Origin: Nocardia sputorum
GTDB lineage: Bacteria > Actinomycetota > Actinomycetes > Mycobacteriales > Mycobacteriaceae
NCBI RefSeq assembly: GCF_027924405.1
Contig: NZ_AP026978.1
Coordinates: forward strand, 4,464,001 to 4,528,000
Length of the DNA: 64,000 bases
Direction of reading: 5' to 3'
In this document: in pieces, positions 9,131 to 17,769 of the stretch
Layout: every line of letters begins with the position of its first letter
Position numbering within the stretch: position 1 is the stretch's first letter
Notes under the pieces: generated by a model
Database searches by the model: none
What the model saw: the letters and a program-made list of their open reading frames with translations, nothing else
What the model was told of the DNA's origin: nothing
Translations under genes and position numbers: made by a program

Positions 9131-9895
9131 TCAGAACGCTCGGCCGAACCGCTCGCGGTGGGCGGTGAGGCGGTCGTCGAGCCGGGTCACGATCTGCTCG
9201 GTTAAGCCATCGAGGTCAACTGGCGGTGGGAGCGCCGGGCTCGGGCTCGATGCGACGGGCCCGAAACCCGGAATACCGACACCCCGGCGAGCGACATCCC
9301 TCGACGCCCGATCGACCTCGACGCCGACTGCCGGGCGATTCCGAGGAAGGGCGGTGGGGCGAACTGGAGACTCGATGCGTCGGTGCCCGTAGGCCACTCG
9401 CATGATCATCTTGCGGCATACCGCGGGCAAACGAGCCTCGGCGCGGTCGGACGCCGCCACCGCGACCGCGGGCGGCCGGGTCGCAGGAAGGAGTTTGGGA
9501 GTGGCGCGAGTCTGGGGATCCCAGCGCTCGTAGCCAAATGCACGCGCCCGCATCGGCTCCGACGACGGACGCCCCAGTCCCACGCCGGGCACCGCCGTAT
9601 CGTGACGGTATGCGAGCACCGATCGCGTTGTGCTGCGCTGCTCGATCACTACATGCGAGCCGTGCCCGGCCGGTGGCCGGGGCATGACTGTTCGCGCGCG
9701 GACGGTCAGGTGCAGGTGAGCGGTGAAGCTGAACTGCTGTCGAGTGCGCGATTGCTCGGCTCGGACGACAGGGCGACGTAGCAACGTCATCTGAGATGGC
9801 CGGTGCACCCGCCCGTGGCGTCTCGCGCGCCGGGTTTTGGTGTGCGCCCATGCTGTCCAGCGCTTGAGGTTGGGGCCGCTTGCGAGTTCGCTCAC
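9131..9895 (-). CDS. hypothetical eCIS operon protein
   Basis: 254 residues from a GTG at 9895 that overlaps the stop of the preceding DUF6760-like frame (GTGA). It is rich in Arg and Pro and has no domain I recognise. The C-terminus DLDGLTEQIVTRLDDRLTAH followed by RERFGRAF resembles the short amphipathic tail seen at the end of several eCIS and phage-tail hypothetical proteins. Its place between the small tube-linked proteins and the LysM hub suggests a structural or assembly role. Function is not established. Confidence 0.65.
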   Translation of the reverse strand: MSELASGPNLKRWTAWAHTKTRRARRHGRVHRPSQMTLLRRPVVRAEQSRTRQQFSFTAHLHLTVRARTVMPRPPAGHGSHVVIEQRSTTRSVLAYRHDTAVPGVGLGRPSSEPMRARAFGYERWDPQTRATPKLLPATRPPAVAVAASDRAEARLPAVCRKMIMRVAYGHRRIESPVRPTALPRNRPAVGVEVDRASRDVARRGVGIPGFGPVASSPSPALPPPVDLDGLTEQIVTRLDDRLTAHRERFGRAF

Positions 9896-10059
9896 CTCGG
9901 GATCCCTTCGTTGCAACGCTCGTTGATGGCGGAAATCTCGGCGACCCATCGGCGTCGGTCGGCGTGCTCCATCCGCATGACCGAATCCGGTGGCCAATGG
10001 AAGTGATAAGCGAGGAAGGCTACCTCCTCGTAGAGCGAGGCGAGGGGGTAGCCTACGAT
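9892..10059 (-). CDS. DUF6760-like small eCIS frame, probably reached by -1 frameshift
   Basis: 55 codons reading YPLASLYEEVAFLAYHFHWP, then MRMEHADRRRWVAEISAINE, closely resembling the small DUF6760 proteins found after the tube gene in eCIS and some phages. The in-frame stretch back to the previous stop contains no ATG, GTG or TTG before the conserved part. It is therefore probably expressed by -1 frameshifting from the upstream gene at GGGGGGA (10059-10065), or less likely from a rare ATC/ATT start. The end overlaps the next gene by GTGA. Confidence 0.7.
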   Translation of the reverse strand: MVGYPLASLYEEVAFLAYHFHWPPDSVMRMEHADRRRWVAEISAINERCNEGIPR

Positions 10060-10065
10060 CCCCCC
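10017..10065 (-). promoter_or_regulatory. candidate -1 programmed ribosomal frameshift signal
   Basis: On the minus strand a slippery heptamer G GGG GGA (10065-10059, codon boundaries in the X XXY YYZ register) is followed after 4 bases by an inverted repeat AGGCTACC...GGTAGCCT (10054-10047 with 10024-10017). The stem is extended by four more pairs after one mismatch, with a 12-base loop. The zero-frame stop TAG lies at the base of the stem. A -1 slip would fuse the 125-residue zinc-ribbon protein to the DUF6760-like frame. Confidence 0.72.
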
Positions 10066-10430
10066 TCGCCGTTCACCGCCGCGTTCGTTGCCGCTGCGAA
10101 TGTGTGCTCACACCGCGGGCACGACACCTTTCCGTTCGTCTTTTCCGGTTGATTGACGGTGTTGTAGAGCTCTTGCAGATACGCCAGATCGGCGGCGTAC
10201 AGGCTCTCGATCACCTTCGGGTTCACCTGCCCGAGGGTGCCGAGGGCGGTGACCACACGGGCGAGGATGATCACGATCAGGTACGCCTCGTTCTGCTGCA
10301 CTCGATGGTCTCGCAGCGGTTGGATTTCGTCGGCCGCGGTGGCCAGCCGCATCATCCCCTCGCGGTGCAGTGTGCCGTCCTCGTCGACATAGCCCAGCGG
10401 CAGCGTGAAGGGGTACTCGGTTTGGAACAC
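10053..10430 (-). CDS. small eCIS tail-assembly-chaperone-like protein with zinc ribbon
   Basis: 125 residues starting at GTG 10430, 2 bases after the tube gene stop, with GAGAGG upstream. It begins FQTEYPFTLPLGYVDEDGTL and REGMMRLATAADEIQPLRDH, a common pattern in proteins just downstream of contractile tube genes. It ends with a CPRCEH zinc-ribbon half and a Gly-rich tail. By position and likely frameshift it parallels the gpG/gpGT tail assembly chaperones of phages. That functional parallel is an inference. The frame stops at TAG 10055-10053 unless shifted. Confidence 0.8.
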   Translation of the reverse strand: MFQTEYPFTLPLGYVDEDGTLHREGMMRLATAADEIQPLRDHRVQQNEAYLIVIILARVVTALGTLGQVNPKVIESLYAADLAYLQELYNTVNQPEKTNGKVSCPRCEHTFAAATNAAVNGEGGS

Positions 10431-10432
10431 GG

Positions 10433-10867
10433 CTAGGCCCTCTCGATTCGCTCGTGTGCGATCTCGAGCGTTTCGATCGCGACGTCGGTGCCCTTGGCGC
10501 TGAAGTCCGCGCCGTCCCATTTGGTGGGCCATCCCTCGAAGAAGTTCCAGCGGGCGACCTCGGTGCCGTCCAGGTCGTTGAGGATGATGCTGCCGTTTCG
10601 GCGTGACACCTTCCCCTTCGTGACGTCCCTGAACCATTCGTACAGTTCCCGGGAATCGGTCAGCCCCCATTTCAGGGTGATGTTCGGGTACTTTGTCGGG
10701 CCGGGCAGTTTGCGGTTGGTGGTGTTGTCGCCGCCCTCCCGGTACTCGATGGGGTCAGCGCTGGCGCCGAACCCTGAGCAGTCGGTGAAGCCCGCTTGAG
10801 TGATTCCGTCGATCTCGACCAGGAAGTTGAAGTTGCGATACGGGTCGACCCGTACTCCGTTTGCCAT
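10433..10867 (-). CDS. contractile injection system inner tube protein (gp19-like)
   Basis: 144 residues, the usual size for eCIS tube subunits. Visible family features are VDPYRNFNFLVEIDGITQAG, FTDCSGFGASADPIEYREGG, KLPGPTKYPNITLKWGLTDS and WNFFEGWPTKWDGADFSAKG. Hexamers of this protein stack to form the inner tube that carries cargo. A GGAGG lies 8 bases before the ATG at 10867. It directly follows the sheath gene, the standard sheath-tube order. Confidence 0.95.
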   Translation of the reverse strand: MANGVRVDPYRNFNFLVEIDGITQAGFTDCSGFGASADPIEYREGGDNTTNRKLPGPTKYPNITLKWGLTDSRELYEWFRDVTKGKVSRRNGSIILNDLDGTEVARWNFFEGWPTKWDGADFSAKGTDVAIETLEIAHERIERA

Positions 10868-10879
10868 GGGTGCCGCCTC

Positions 10880-12037
10880 CTACGCGGGGATCTCGTTGAC
10901 CTGAGCGATACGGAACATCACGAACTCGGCCGGCTTCACCGGCGCCACCCAGACTTCGGTGACCACCTGTCCGCGGGCGCGCACATCGGGAGGGTTGGTG
11001 GTCTCGTCGCAGATGACGCGGAACGCCTCCTCGGGGACGGTCCCGAAGAGGGCTCCGTCGCGCCACACCCCGGTGAGGAAACCGTTGACGCTGCGGGTGA
11101 TCCGTTGCCAGAGCGGTTCGCTGTTGGGTTCGAAGACCGCGAATTGGGTGCCCTGGTCGATCGACTCGCGCAGGAAGTTCATCAACCGGCGGATGTTCAC
11201 GTACTTGATGCCGCCCGCCGCCTCGTTCAGGTCGCCGCCCATCGTGCGCGCACCCCAGATCCGGATGGTGCCGTTGAGCAGACGGATCGCATTGATTCCT
11301 TCCGGGTTCAACCCGTCCTGTTCGGCGGTGGAGAGCCGGTAGGTCAGGCCCAGTGCCCCGTTGACCTGTTCGTTCGCCGGGGCCTTGTGCACGCCGCGCT
11401 CACCGTCCACCCGGGCATAGATACCGGCAACCAAACCGCTCGGCGGGATGGAAACCGTGCCACCGGACACGGGGTCCGACACCTCGATCCACGGAAAGTA
11501 GATGGCCGCGAAGTCGCTGATTTTTACAGCTCCCTTGATCGCGTCCACGGTGATCGTTTTTGTGTCGTTGCCATCCAGAACAGCAACCCGGTCCTTGAGT
11601 TTCTCGCAATGGTCCACAAGCTTGCCGCGAACGGCGTCGTTCAGGGCGCCAGGTGCCGCGACGATGGCGATCTCGTCGATCGCCGCCATCCTCGTCAGCA
11701 CGGCATCCACCTCGGTGGCGTCGTCCAAGTTGCTGACCCTGGCCACCCAGCAGCGACTGCCACCGTTGTTGAAAAAGCCGTACACCGAGTGCGCGAGGTT
11801 CAGGTTGCCGGCGTCGAAGTCGCCGAACTGACGCTTGAACTGCTCCCAGTTGGTCACCGGGAACGGCACGCCCTGAGCGACGAGGGTGTAAGGCTTGCCG
11901 TCCGGGCCAACGGGCATTTCGTTTTCGGCGACGGTCGATACGCCGATGAACGCGGCCGTGCTGGTGCCCACACCGGCGATCGAAGGTGTAAGGGGTGTCT
12001 CGCGGACGTAGACGCCGGGGGAAAGCGGAACAGTCAT
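10880..12037 (-). CDS. contractile tail sheath protein
   Basis: 385 residues, compact compared with phage sheaths but normal for single-sheath actinobacterial eCIS. The N-terminus LSPGVYVRETPLTPSIAGVG and TAAFIGVS are the sheath arm. The middle has GDFDAGNLNLAHSVYGFFNN and GGSRCWVARV. The C-terminal core has IRIWGARTMG, YVNIRRLMNFLRESIDQGTQ, FEPNSEPLWQRITRSVNGFL and the final strand VTEVWVAPVKPAEFVMFRIA. AAGGAG precedes the ATG at 12037. Only one sheath gene is visible. Confidence 0.96.
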   Translation of the reverse strand: MTVPLSPGVYVRETPLTPSIAGVGTSTAAFIGVSTVAENEMPVGPDGKPYTLVAQGVPFPVTNWEQFKRQFGDFDAGNLNLAHSVYGFFNNGGSRCWVARVSNLDDATEVDAVLTRMAAIDEIAIVAAPGALNDAVRGKLVDHCEKLKDRVAVLDGNDTKTITVDAIKGAVKISDFAAIYFPWIEVSDPVSGGTVSIPPSGLVAGIYARVDGERGVHKAPANEQVNGALGLTYRLSTAEQDGLNPEGINAIRLLNGTIRIWGARTMGGDLNEAAGGIKYVNIRRLMNFLRESIDQGTQFAVFEPNSEPLWQRITRSVNGFLTGVWRDGALFGTVPEEAFRVICDETTNPPDVRARGQVVTEVWVAPVKPAEFVMFRIAQVNEIPA

Positions 12038-12091
12038 CGGCAGCGGCTCCTTCTCGATGGGGTTGGCTGGGGTGGTGTGTGAGATGGTCGG

Positions 12092-12928
12092 CTATGGCGG
12101 GAACGTGATGTCGTAGCCGTCGGGCGCGGTGGCTGGGACGGTGATCACCTCGTCCCGCGGAACATGGCCTGTCGCCGTCGCGCGCAGGATGTGCTCGCCG
12201 GCAACCAGACCCGAGAGCCGGAAACGGCCGTCGGCGTCGGTGGTGGCCGCCCGTCCTCCGGTGACCGTGACGACAGCACCGGCGACGGTCCCGGCGGGGT
12301 CGCGGACGACACCGCCGATCGCGAACATCGGCTCGCCCGGGGTGGCTGGGTCCAGGTCGTCGTCCAGATCGATCTCGCTGGTGATCACCTGCGGTCCCTC
12401 CGCGGCAGTCACCTCGAGATCCATCGCAATCGTCACCACGAGCCGGAACGAGGTGCGCGGGGAGATGCCGAGCGCGGTCCAGAACTCGTCGAGGTTCATC
12501 CCGTCGCCGGACTGCGCCACCCACATCGGGACCGGAAACGGTTGGCCGACAAGGGAGTTCTGCAGGTAGATCGGCGGGATCGTCGGAAAGCGGCTCAGCT
12601 TGCGCAAAGCGTTGGCGAGGATCAGCTGTTCCTCGGCGACCGCGGCGTCGTCGGTCTTCTTCGACCATGCCGTGACGAGATAGTCGCAATCGACCCGCAG
12701 AGGCGGTGTGCGCCTGACATACGATCCGCCAACGAGATCCAGGATTGGCTCAGGGTCACGCAGCATCCGGTTCTCGCGGACACCGTAGAGGAACACATCC
12801 AGCGTCGTCACCGACGGGGCGAACGCCTTGTCCGGGGTCTTGAAAGTCACCTCGACACCCGCGAGCGAGGGTGGCGCGGTCGCGTCGTCGAGAATCTTGC
12901 GCAGCGTCAGGCCGAGATCGTCGAACAT
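12092..12928 (-). CDS. DUF4255 tail-terminator/cap protein with carboxypeptidase-regulatory-like tail
   Basis: 278 residues from the ATG at 12928, overlapping the AAA gene stop (TGATG). Residues about 1-190 are DUF4255 (Afp16-type cap): MFDDLGLTLRKILDDA, TLDVFLYGVRENRMLRD, RVDCDYLVTAWS and FPTIPPIYLQNSLVGQPFPV. Residues about 205-278 (GGVVRDPAGTVAGAVVTVTG, DADGRFRLSGLVAGEHIL) form a carboxypeptidase regulatory-like beta-sandwich. This extra domain would project from the capped end of the particle. It may be a contact module, but that is inference. Confidence 0.88.
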   Translation of the reverse strand: MFDDLGLTLRKILDDATAPPSLAGVEVTFKTPDKAFAPSVTTLDVFLYGVRENRMLRDPEPILDLVGGSYVRRTPPLRVDCDYLVTAWSKKTDDAAVAEEQLILANALRKLSRFPTIPPIYLQNSLVGQPFPVPMWVAQSGDGMNLDEFWTALGISPRTSFRLVVTIAMDLEVTAAEGPQVITSEIDLDDDLDPATPGEPMFAIGGVVRDPAGTVAGAVVTVTGGRAATTDADGRFRLSGLVAGEHILRATATGHVPRDEVITVPATAPDGYDITFPP

Positions 12929-15039
12929 CAGCCCTCCCGACCGAGTATGTCGGCGTAGGCGCCCGCATCGCTGTCGGAGAGCACCCGGCCGATCTTCTGG
13001 TGCTCGCGCCGCGCCGCGCGCATGACGTGTCCCATGTCGATCCGCCCGCTGTTGGCCGAGGCGAGGTACGCCGCAGACACCACGATGTTCTTGATGTTGC
13101 CGCCGGGCAGGCGAAACTGGCGGGCGAGGAAGGGGTAGTCGATGGCGTCGTCCACTGGAGCCTGAGCGGGAATGAAGCGGCGCCACATCCGTTCTCGGTC
13201 CGCCTCGTCGGGTACCGGGAAATCGATGACGAACTGCAGCCGCCGTAAGAACGCTGCATCGAGGTTCTCGCGCAGGTTGGTCGCGAGAATCGCGATGCCG
13301 TCGTATTCCTCTATCTTCTGCAACAGGTAGGCGATCTCCACATTGGCGTAGCGATCGTGGGCATCGCGCACTTCCGAGCGCTTGCCGAAGATCGCGTCCG
13401 CCTCGTCGAAGAACAGCACCGCGTCAGCGGTCGTGGCCGCGTCGAATATTCGTTTGAGGTTCCGCTCGGTTTCACCGATGTACTTGCTGACGACCGTGGC
13501 GAGATCGATCACGTAGAGATCGAGCCCGAGCTCACCCGCCACGACGTCCGCGGCCATCGTCTTGCCCGTGCCCGACGGCCCCGCGAACAGCGCGCAGATC
13601 CCGCGCCCGGAGGCCAGAAGCCGATGGAACCCCCAGTCGTCGAGGACGCGGCGACGGTGCGCTACCCGGCTCGCCACCTCGCCCAATTGCGCCTTCGTGT
13701 CGGCGGGCAAGACGAGGTCATCCCAGCCGTACACATGGTCGATCTTGCGGGTCAGCGTCCCGAGTTCGCGGCCGGATCGCGCGCGAGCGGCCGCGAACAG
13801 ATCGTCAGACGCCGGGAGCGCACCCATCCACGCGCCGCGGTGCACCGCGCTTGCGACGACCTCCCGGATGTGCGCATCCGTCAGCCGAAAACGACTGGCA
13901 AGCGCCTGAACAGCCCACTCATCGACAGCCATCCCCGCGGCCTCGACAGTCGCCCTCCAGCACCGCGCGCGGCTGGGCGCCGACGGCACCGGAAAAGGCA
14001 CGGCCACGACACCAGCGGCCAGCTCCCCACGAGTTGACGCCGGAATCCACACCTCCTCACCCGACAGCACCGTGAGCACGCGCGAGCACGCGACCTCTTT
14101 GGTGAGCGCGGCACGCAGTCGGCCCGCAGCTGCGGCAGGCACCGCGTCGACACCGCCGAGAAAGATCCCAGTTCCCCGAAACCACGCCTCACGAAACGCG
14201 ATCCGGAGGAGTTCCTCGACCGGTCGCTCTTCACCGGATGCCCGCTCGAGATCCACGACCAACAGCCGCCGACCGGCCTCGGCAGCCAGCGCCTCAGCCG
14301 CAGCCAGCTGGCCGACCCCGCCCGGGCCGCAAAAGAACAGCCGTGGCGGAGGGTCGCCACCAGTCCGCATCACGTCCGCGGTCGGCAGCGCATCCAGAGT
14401 GCAATCGTCCAGTGGGAGCTCCGCGCGAGGCCGCCCGGGCTCACCGAGAAACGCACGGCCCACGAGCCGTGGGTCCAGGGTGGACTCCGACAGCAGCAGA
14501 CGCAGCACCTGCCCGTCCACCAGCATCTCCTGCGCCAGCAACGGCTGCTGCGGCCGCGCCGGATCGACGACAAGATGCAGCAGACCGTGGTGCACCAGCG
14601 GCGCGTCGGGCGCCACCCTGGCCCTGGCCGCTATCCGCTCTGCAGCATCGGCACACAGCAGGTGCAACGCAAGATCGACTGAGGCGCGGCGCCGGCTGAC
14701 GTCATCCTGAAGATAGCCGAACAGCCGCTCGTACCGAAGATCGATCTCCGGTGCGGCCGCGATCAGCAGAAGATCAAGATCGAACGCCGTGAGATCGAAC
14801 GCATTCGCAAGCCACTCACACACCTCGCTATGGGCATCGGTCACAATCGCGCCACCGGACAACACCGGTTGCCCGGGGCTCCGGCGCAGCAACCGGGCGA
14901 CCTCCTCAGGCCGGATCACCAGACCGCGATACGGATCAGCCGCCGCATCCGACCCGAACACCTCGGCTGCCGCGTCCACGGCACGCGTCAGCAGTGCGTC
15001 GAGTCGCCGCAGCGACTCGACCAGCCCGGACACCGTCAC
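12928..15039 (-). CDS. eCIS AAA+ ATPase (Afp15-like)
   Basis: 703 residues. The C-terminal AAA+ module has Walker A GPSGTGKTMAAD (near residue 490), VSKYIGETERNLKRIFDAA, Walker B AVLFFDEADAIFG and an arginine-finger/sensor region AILATNLRENLDAAFLRRL. An N-terminal degenerate module has FCGPGGVGQLAAAEALAAE, in which the Walker A lysine is replaced. Membrane-free AAA+ proteins of this kind are near-universal in eCIS clusters and probably act in assembly or cargo loading. It is the first gene of the leftward operon. The start is GTG 15039 or GTG 15033, with only a weak ribosome site. Confidence 0.93.
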   Translation of the reverse strand: MTVSGLVESLRRLDALLTRAVDAAAEVFGSDAAADPYRGLVIRPEEVARLLRRSPGQPVLSGGAIVTDAHSEVCEWLANAFDLTAFDLDLLLIAAAPEIDLRYERLFGYLQDDVSRRRASVDLALHLLCADAAERIAARARVAPDAPLVHHGLLHLVVDPARPQQPLLAQEMLVDGQVLRLLLSESTLDPRLVGRAFLGEPGRPRAELPLDDCTLDALPTADVMRTGGDPPPRLFFCGPGGVGQLAAAEALAAEAGRRLLVVDLERASGEERPVEELLRIAFREAWFRGTGIFLGGVDAVPAAAAGRLRAALTKEVACSRVLTVLSGEEVWIPASTRGELAAGVVAVPFPVPSAPSRARCWRATVEAAGMAVDEWAVQALASRFRLTDAHIREVVASAVHRGAWMGALPASDDLFAAARARSGRELGTLTRKIDHVYGWDDLVLPADTKAQLGEVASRVAHRRRVLDDWGFHRLLASGRGICALFAGPSGTGKTMAADVVAGELGLDLYVIDLATVVSKYIGETERNLKRIFDAATTADAVLFFDEADAIFGKRSEVRDAHDRYANVEIAYLLQKIEEYDGIAILATNLRENLDAAFLRRLQFVIDFPVPDEADRERMWRRFIPAQAPVDDAIDYPFLARQFRLPGGNIKNIVVSAAYLASANSGRIDMGHVMRAARREHQKIGRVLSDSDAGAYADILGREG

Positions 15040-15867
15040 CGCTCGGCCATCACGACCGGTAGCGCTGAGTCACCCGCGCGGAGCGGGACGATTATCGCGA
15101 CGGACCTGACGACGAAGCGATGAAGCCGTTCTCGAATATCCACGTCAGTCGACATTGCTGTTTCTCCCTTTGGAGATTTGGCAATCCGGCCACGGCCGCG
15201 AACTCGCGACCATCAGAACCCATTTCCAGCCACGATCCGAAGACAATTCCGAGACTAGAATGTTACCAAATAGAGGTAGCGGGGGAATTCGAGCAACTTA
15301 ACTGTCGGGCGCAGTGCAGATGGGAGTGTGCCTCACCTTCGGGACGATGTCAAGGATCTCGTCGGCCATCAAAATTTCAACCAGGTGTTCCCTGCCTCAC
15401 CGAGAAGGTTCGCACAGAGCGGCTACGCGAACTGCGCGAGGCAGAGGTGCTCGAACCCAGTCCGGTTTCATAACGCCGGAGTGTCCGCGATGGAAGTCGT
15501 ACCGGGACCAATCCGTCACGTTTGGGTGCGACTTGGCGCACATGTTCGGTAGCCAAGGAAAGGACGTTGCCGTGAGACATGCCCTTCAGTCAGCCCAAGC
15601 ACACGGTCACCAACGCGAACCGCGCGGGACAAACTTGGTCGACCACCTCACTGGCTAGTGTGCGAGCGTGGACGGCTGGATCGATCCAGCCGGTTCGCGG
15701 TACGCTGGGTATGCACCGAGGGCAGGATACTTGATAAAGATCGATCGACCTCCTCATGAGAAACCACCTACAGAAAAGATGGTGCGCCTAGCCCATGGAG
15801 CGGTTGCGTACGCATTCCACAACAATAGACATGCCGTGGAAACAGTGATGAGACGATCGGAGACACT
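15040..15867. other. intergenic region between eCIS operon and DUF4157 gene
   Basis: About 830 bases with no convincing gene; the short open frames here show no family pattern. It must hold the divergent promoters for the leftward eCIS operon and the rightward DUF4157 gene. It is locally AT-richer near 15770-15870. No repeat, tRNA or hairpin stood out. Confidence 0.5.
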
Positions 15868-17754
15868 ATGCACGCCCTCGTGCAGAGACCGAAGTCAACT
15901 CAGCAGGCCGTGTCGGTCCAGCCTCCAAGTCTCGCTCGAGGATGCCCTGAACTTGGCCGCGACTTGAACTGGCTCCATCACTTGCATCACAACATGGGGA
16001 ATCAAGCGGTCCAACGAATATTGCAAGCGCAGACCGAAGAACCTAATGCCGGATTGACCAGTACCGCAGCACCTCGATTTGGAAATGATTCAAATTGTAT
16101 CGCCACAGGCCTTCGAACCGCGTATCCTCCGCTGCAAACGAAGCTCAAGGTCAATGCGCCCGGGGATAAATACGAGCAGGAGGCAGACCGCATCTCTGAG
16201 AAGTTGATGCGGATGGAGGTTCCCGACCGTACACATGCGACGCCGCCGGCAATTCAGCGGGCCACCACCGGATTCCGGGAGGAACCTGCAGCGACGTATC
16301 TCCAACGCCTTTGTACCGACTACGAGGAGGAGGCGCTCGAGCGGAAGGTTGTGTCAAAGTATGCGACTGTGGGTGGGGTTCAGACATTGACTCGAGCCGA
16401 AGCCAATGTGAAAGCCGTCAGCGGTGGGTACCCGCTGACCCGCGAGCAACGGGAATTCTTTGAGCCGCGCTTCGGTGTCGACCTCAGCCGCGTGCGAATC
16501 CACACCGATTGGTCGGCGGATTCCGCAGCGCGCTCAGTGGGCGCACTAGCCTTCACGCAAAGCAGCGATATCTACTTCCGAAATGACCAATACTCCCCCG
16601 ATTCCTTTTCGGGGCGAAAACTGCTAGCACACGAGTTGACTCATGTCATACAGCAGGGAGCTGTACCAGAAATTGGGAATCCATCGTCTAATGGGGATAG
16701 CATCCAGCAGCGATCCACCGACCCCTCGACGGTCGACCGACAACCCAACGACGAATCCGCGTCAGTCGAATCCGGCGCGTGCTGCGCCTCGTGTGCGAGC
16801 GGCCGCCTCTGTGAGGACGACCAGCGGACCGGATTGAAGCGTCCTTCTTCGATCGGCACTACACATGGGGGCGTCCTTCAGCGAGCCTGCGGCCCGGCCG
16901 GTATCGGCTCGCCGTCCGGCTGCATAGGATCATCAGAATCGTGGCGAGACGACGCCGTGCCGTATCGGTTCGATGCAGGCTGCGATTCGTTCAGACCGGG
17001 TGAACGGGCTCGGCTCGCCGCAGAAGGCGTAGCCGCCGTACAAGCCGGGCGTGTGCTCGCGGTTGATGGATACGCGAGCACCGAAGGCGAATCTTGGTTC
17101 AACGTAGACCTCTCCTGCGCGCGTGCTCTGCAGGCCGCGTCCGTTCTCGCTAATGCCGGGGCGAGGGTCGCTGGCGTGTATTCGCATGGGCCTGTCACTG
17201 GCGACGCGTATCTGCGGCGGTCGGTCGTGGTCCGATCGACGTCCGATCAGCGCAGGAATCCCCTGCAACTAACCGGGAAACAACTGGCTTCGCCGCAGTT
17301 CCCGCAGGTCTGTAGGCCCGCAACCGGAATCGGCAATACCGACTGCGGTACCTACGCGATGGAGAACTGGTGGCTGCCACAGGCCTACGTACATAACGCG
17401 ACGTGTGCCTGCCAGGAGACTCCGAACGATCCGAAAGCGAACTGCATAAGGAAATTCCTGCAAGACCGGGTGAGCCGGGTCAATCGAGAGAAAAAGGTTG
17501 AGGCCGCGCACTGGCTCGGGGCGTTGATGACTGGCCATGTGAGCAAAGGCGCCTACATCAACTATGTCCAACTCAATCTGACACCGATGATTTACCAGGA
17601 CCACGTCGATGCGTACGGGACATGCTGCTGTCCTGCTGGCCCCGCCCCACTGGCGGCGTGGCGCGGCGTGACTACCATCCCACTGCCTTGCTCGCTCGTC
17701 GGATGGTCGATCCGGCAATACGGATCCTGCCACGCTACGCCGGGAAAATGGTGA
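15868..17754 (+). CDS. DUF4157 (HELTH) protein with OmpA-like segment, likely eCIS-linked cargo
   Basis: 628 residues from the ATG at 15868 (CGGAG six bases upstream). Near residue 45 is HHNMGNQAVQRILQA, the short GNQAVQRL-type motif common in eCIS-associated proteins. Residues about 185-270 are DUF4157: GYPLTREQREFFEPRFGVDL, VRIHTD, and a zinc-protease-like LLAHELTHVIQQ. Residues about 370-450 resemble an OmpA-like fold (VDGYASTEGESWFNVDLSCA and RALQAASVLANAGARVAGVY). The Cys-rich C-terminus (CACQETP, GTCCCPAGPAP, PGKW at the end) is conserved-looking but unassigned. No signal peptide is seen, fitting loading into the particle. Cargo status is inferred from the motif and proximity. Confidence 0.85.
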   Translation: MHALVQRPKSTQQAVSVQPPSLARGCPELGRDLNWLHHLHHNMGNQAVQRILQAQTEEPNAGLTSTAAPRFGNDSNCIATGLRTAYPPLQTKLKVNAPGDKYEQEADRISEKLMRMEVPDRTHATPPAIQRATTGFREEPAATYLQRLCTDYEEEALERKVVSKYATVGGVQTLTRAEANVKAVSGGYPLTREQREFFEPRFGVDLSRVRIHTDWSADSAARSVGALAFTQSSDIYFRNDQYSPDSFSGRKLLAHELTHVIQQGAVPEIGNPSSNGDSIQQRSTDPSTVDRQPNDESASVESGACCASCASGRLCEDDQRTGLKRPSSIGTTHGGVLQRACGPAGIGSPSGCIGSSESWRDDAVPYRFDAGCDSFRPGERARLAAEGVAAVQAGRVLAVDGYASTEGESWFNVDLSCARALQAASVLANAGARVAGVYSHGPVTGDAYLRRSVVVRSTSDQRRNPLQLTGKQLASPQFPQVCRPATGIGNTDCGTYAMENWWLPQAYVHNATCACQETPNDPKANCIRKFLQDRVSRVNREKKVEAAHWLGALMTGHVSKGAYINYVQLNLTPMIYQDHVDAYGTCCCPAGPAPLAAWRGVTTIPLPCSLVGWSIRQYGSCHATPGKW

Positions 17755-17769
17755 ACCAGCCTGCGAATT

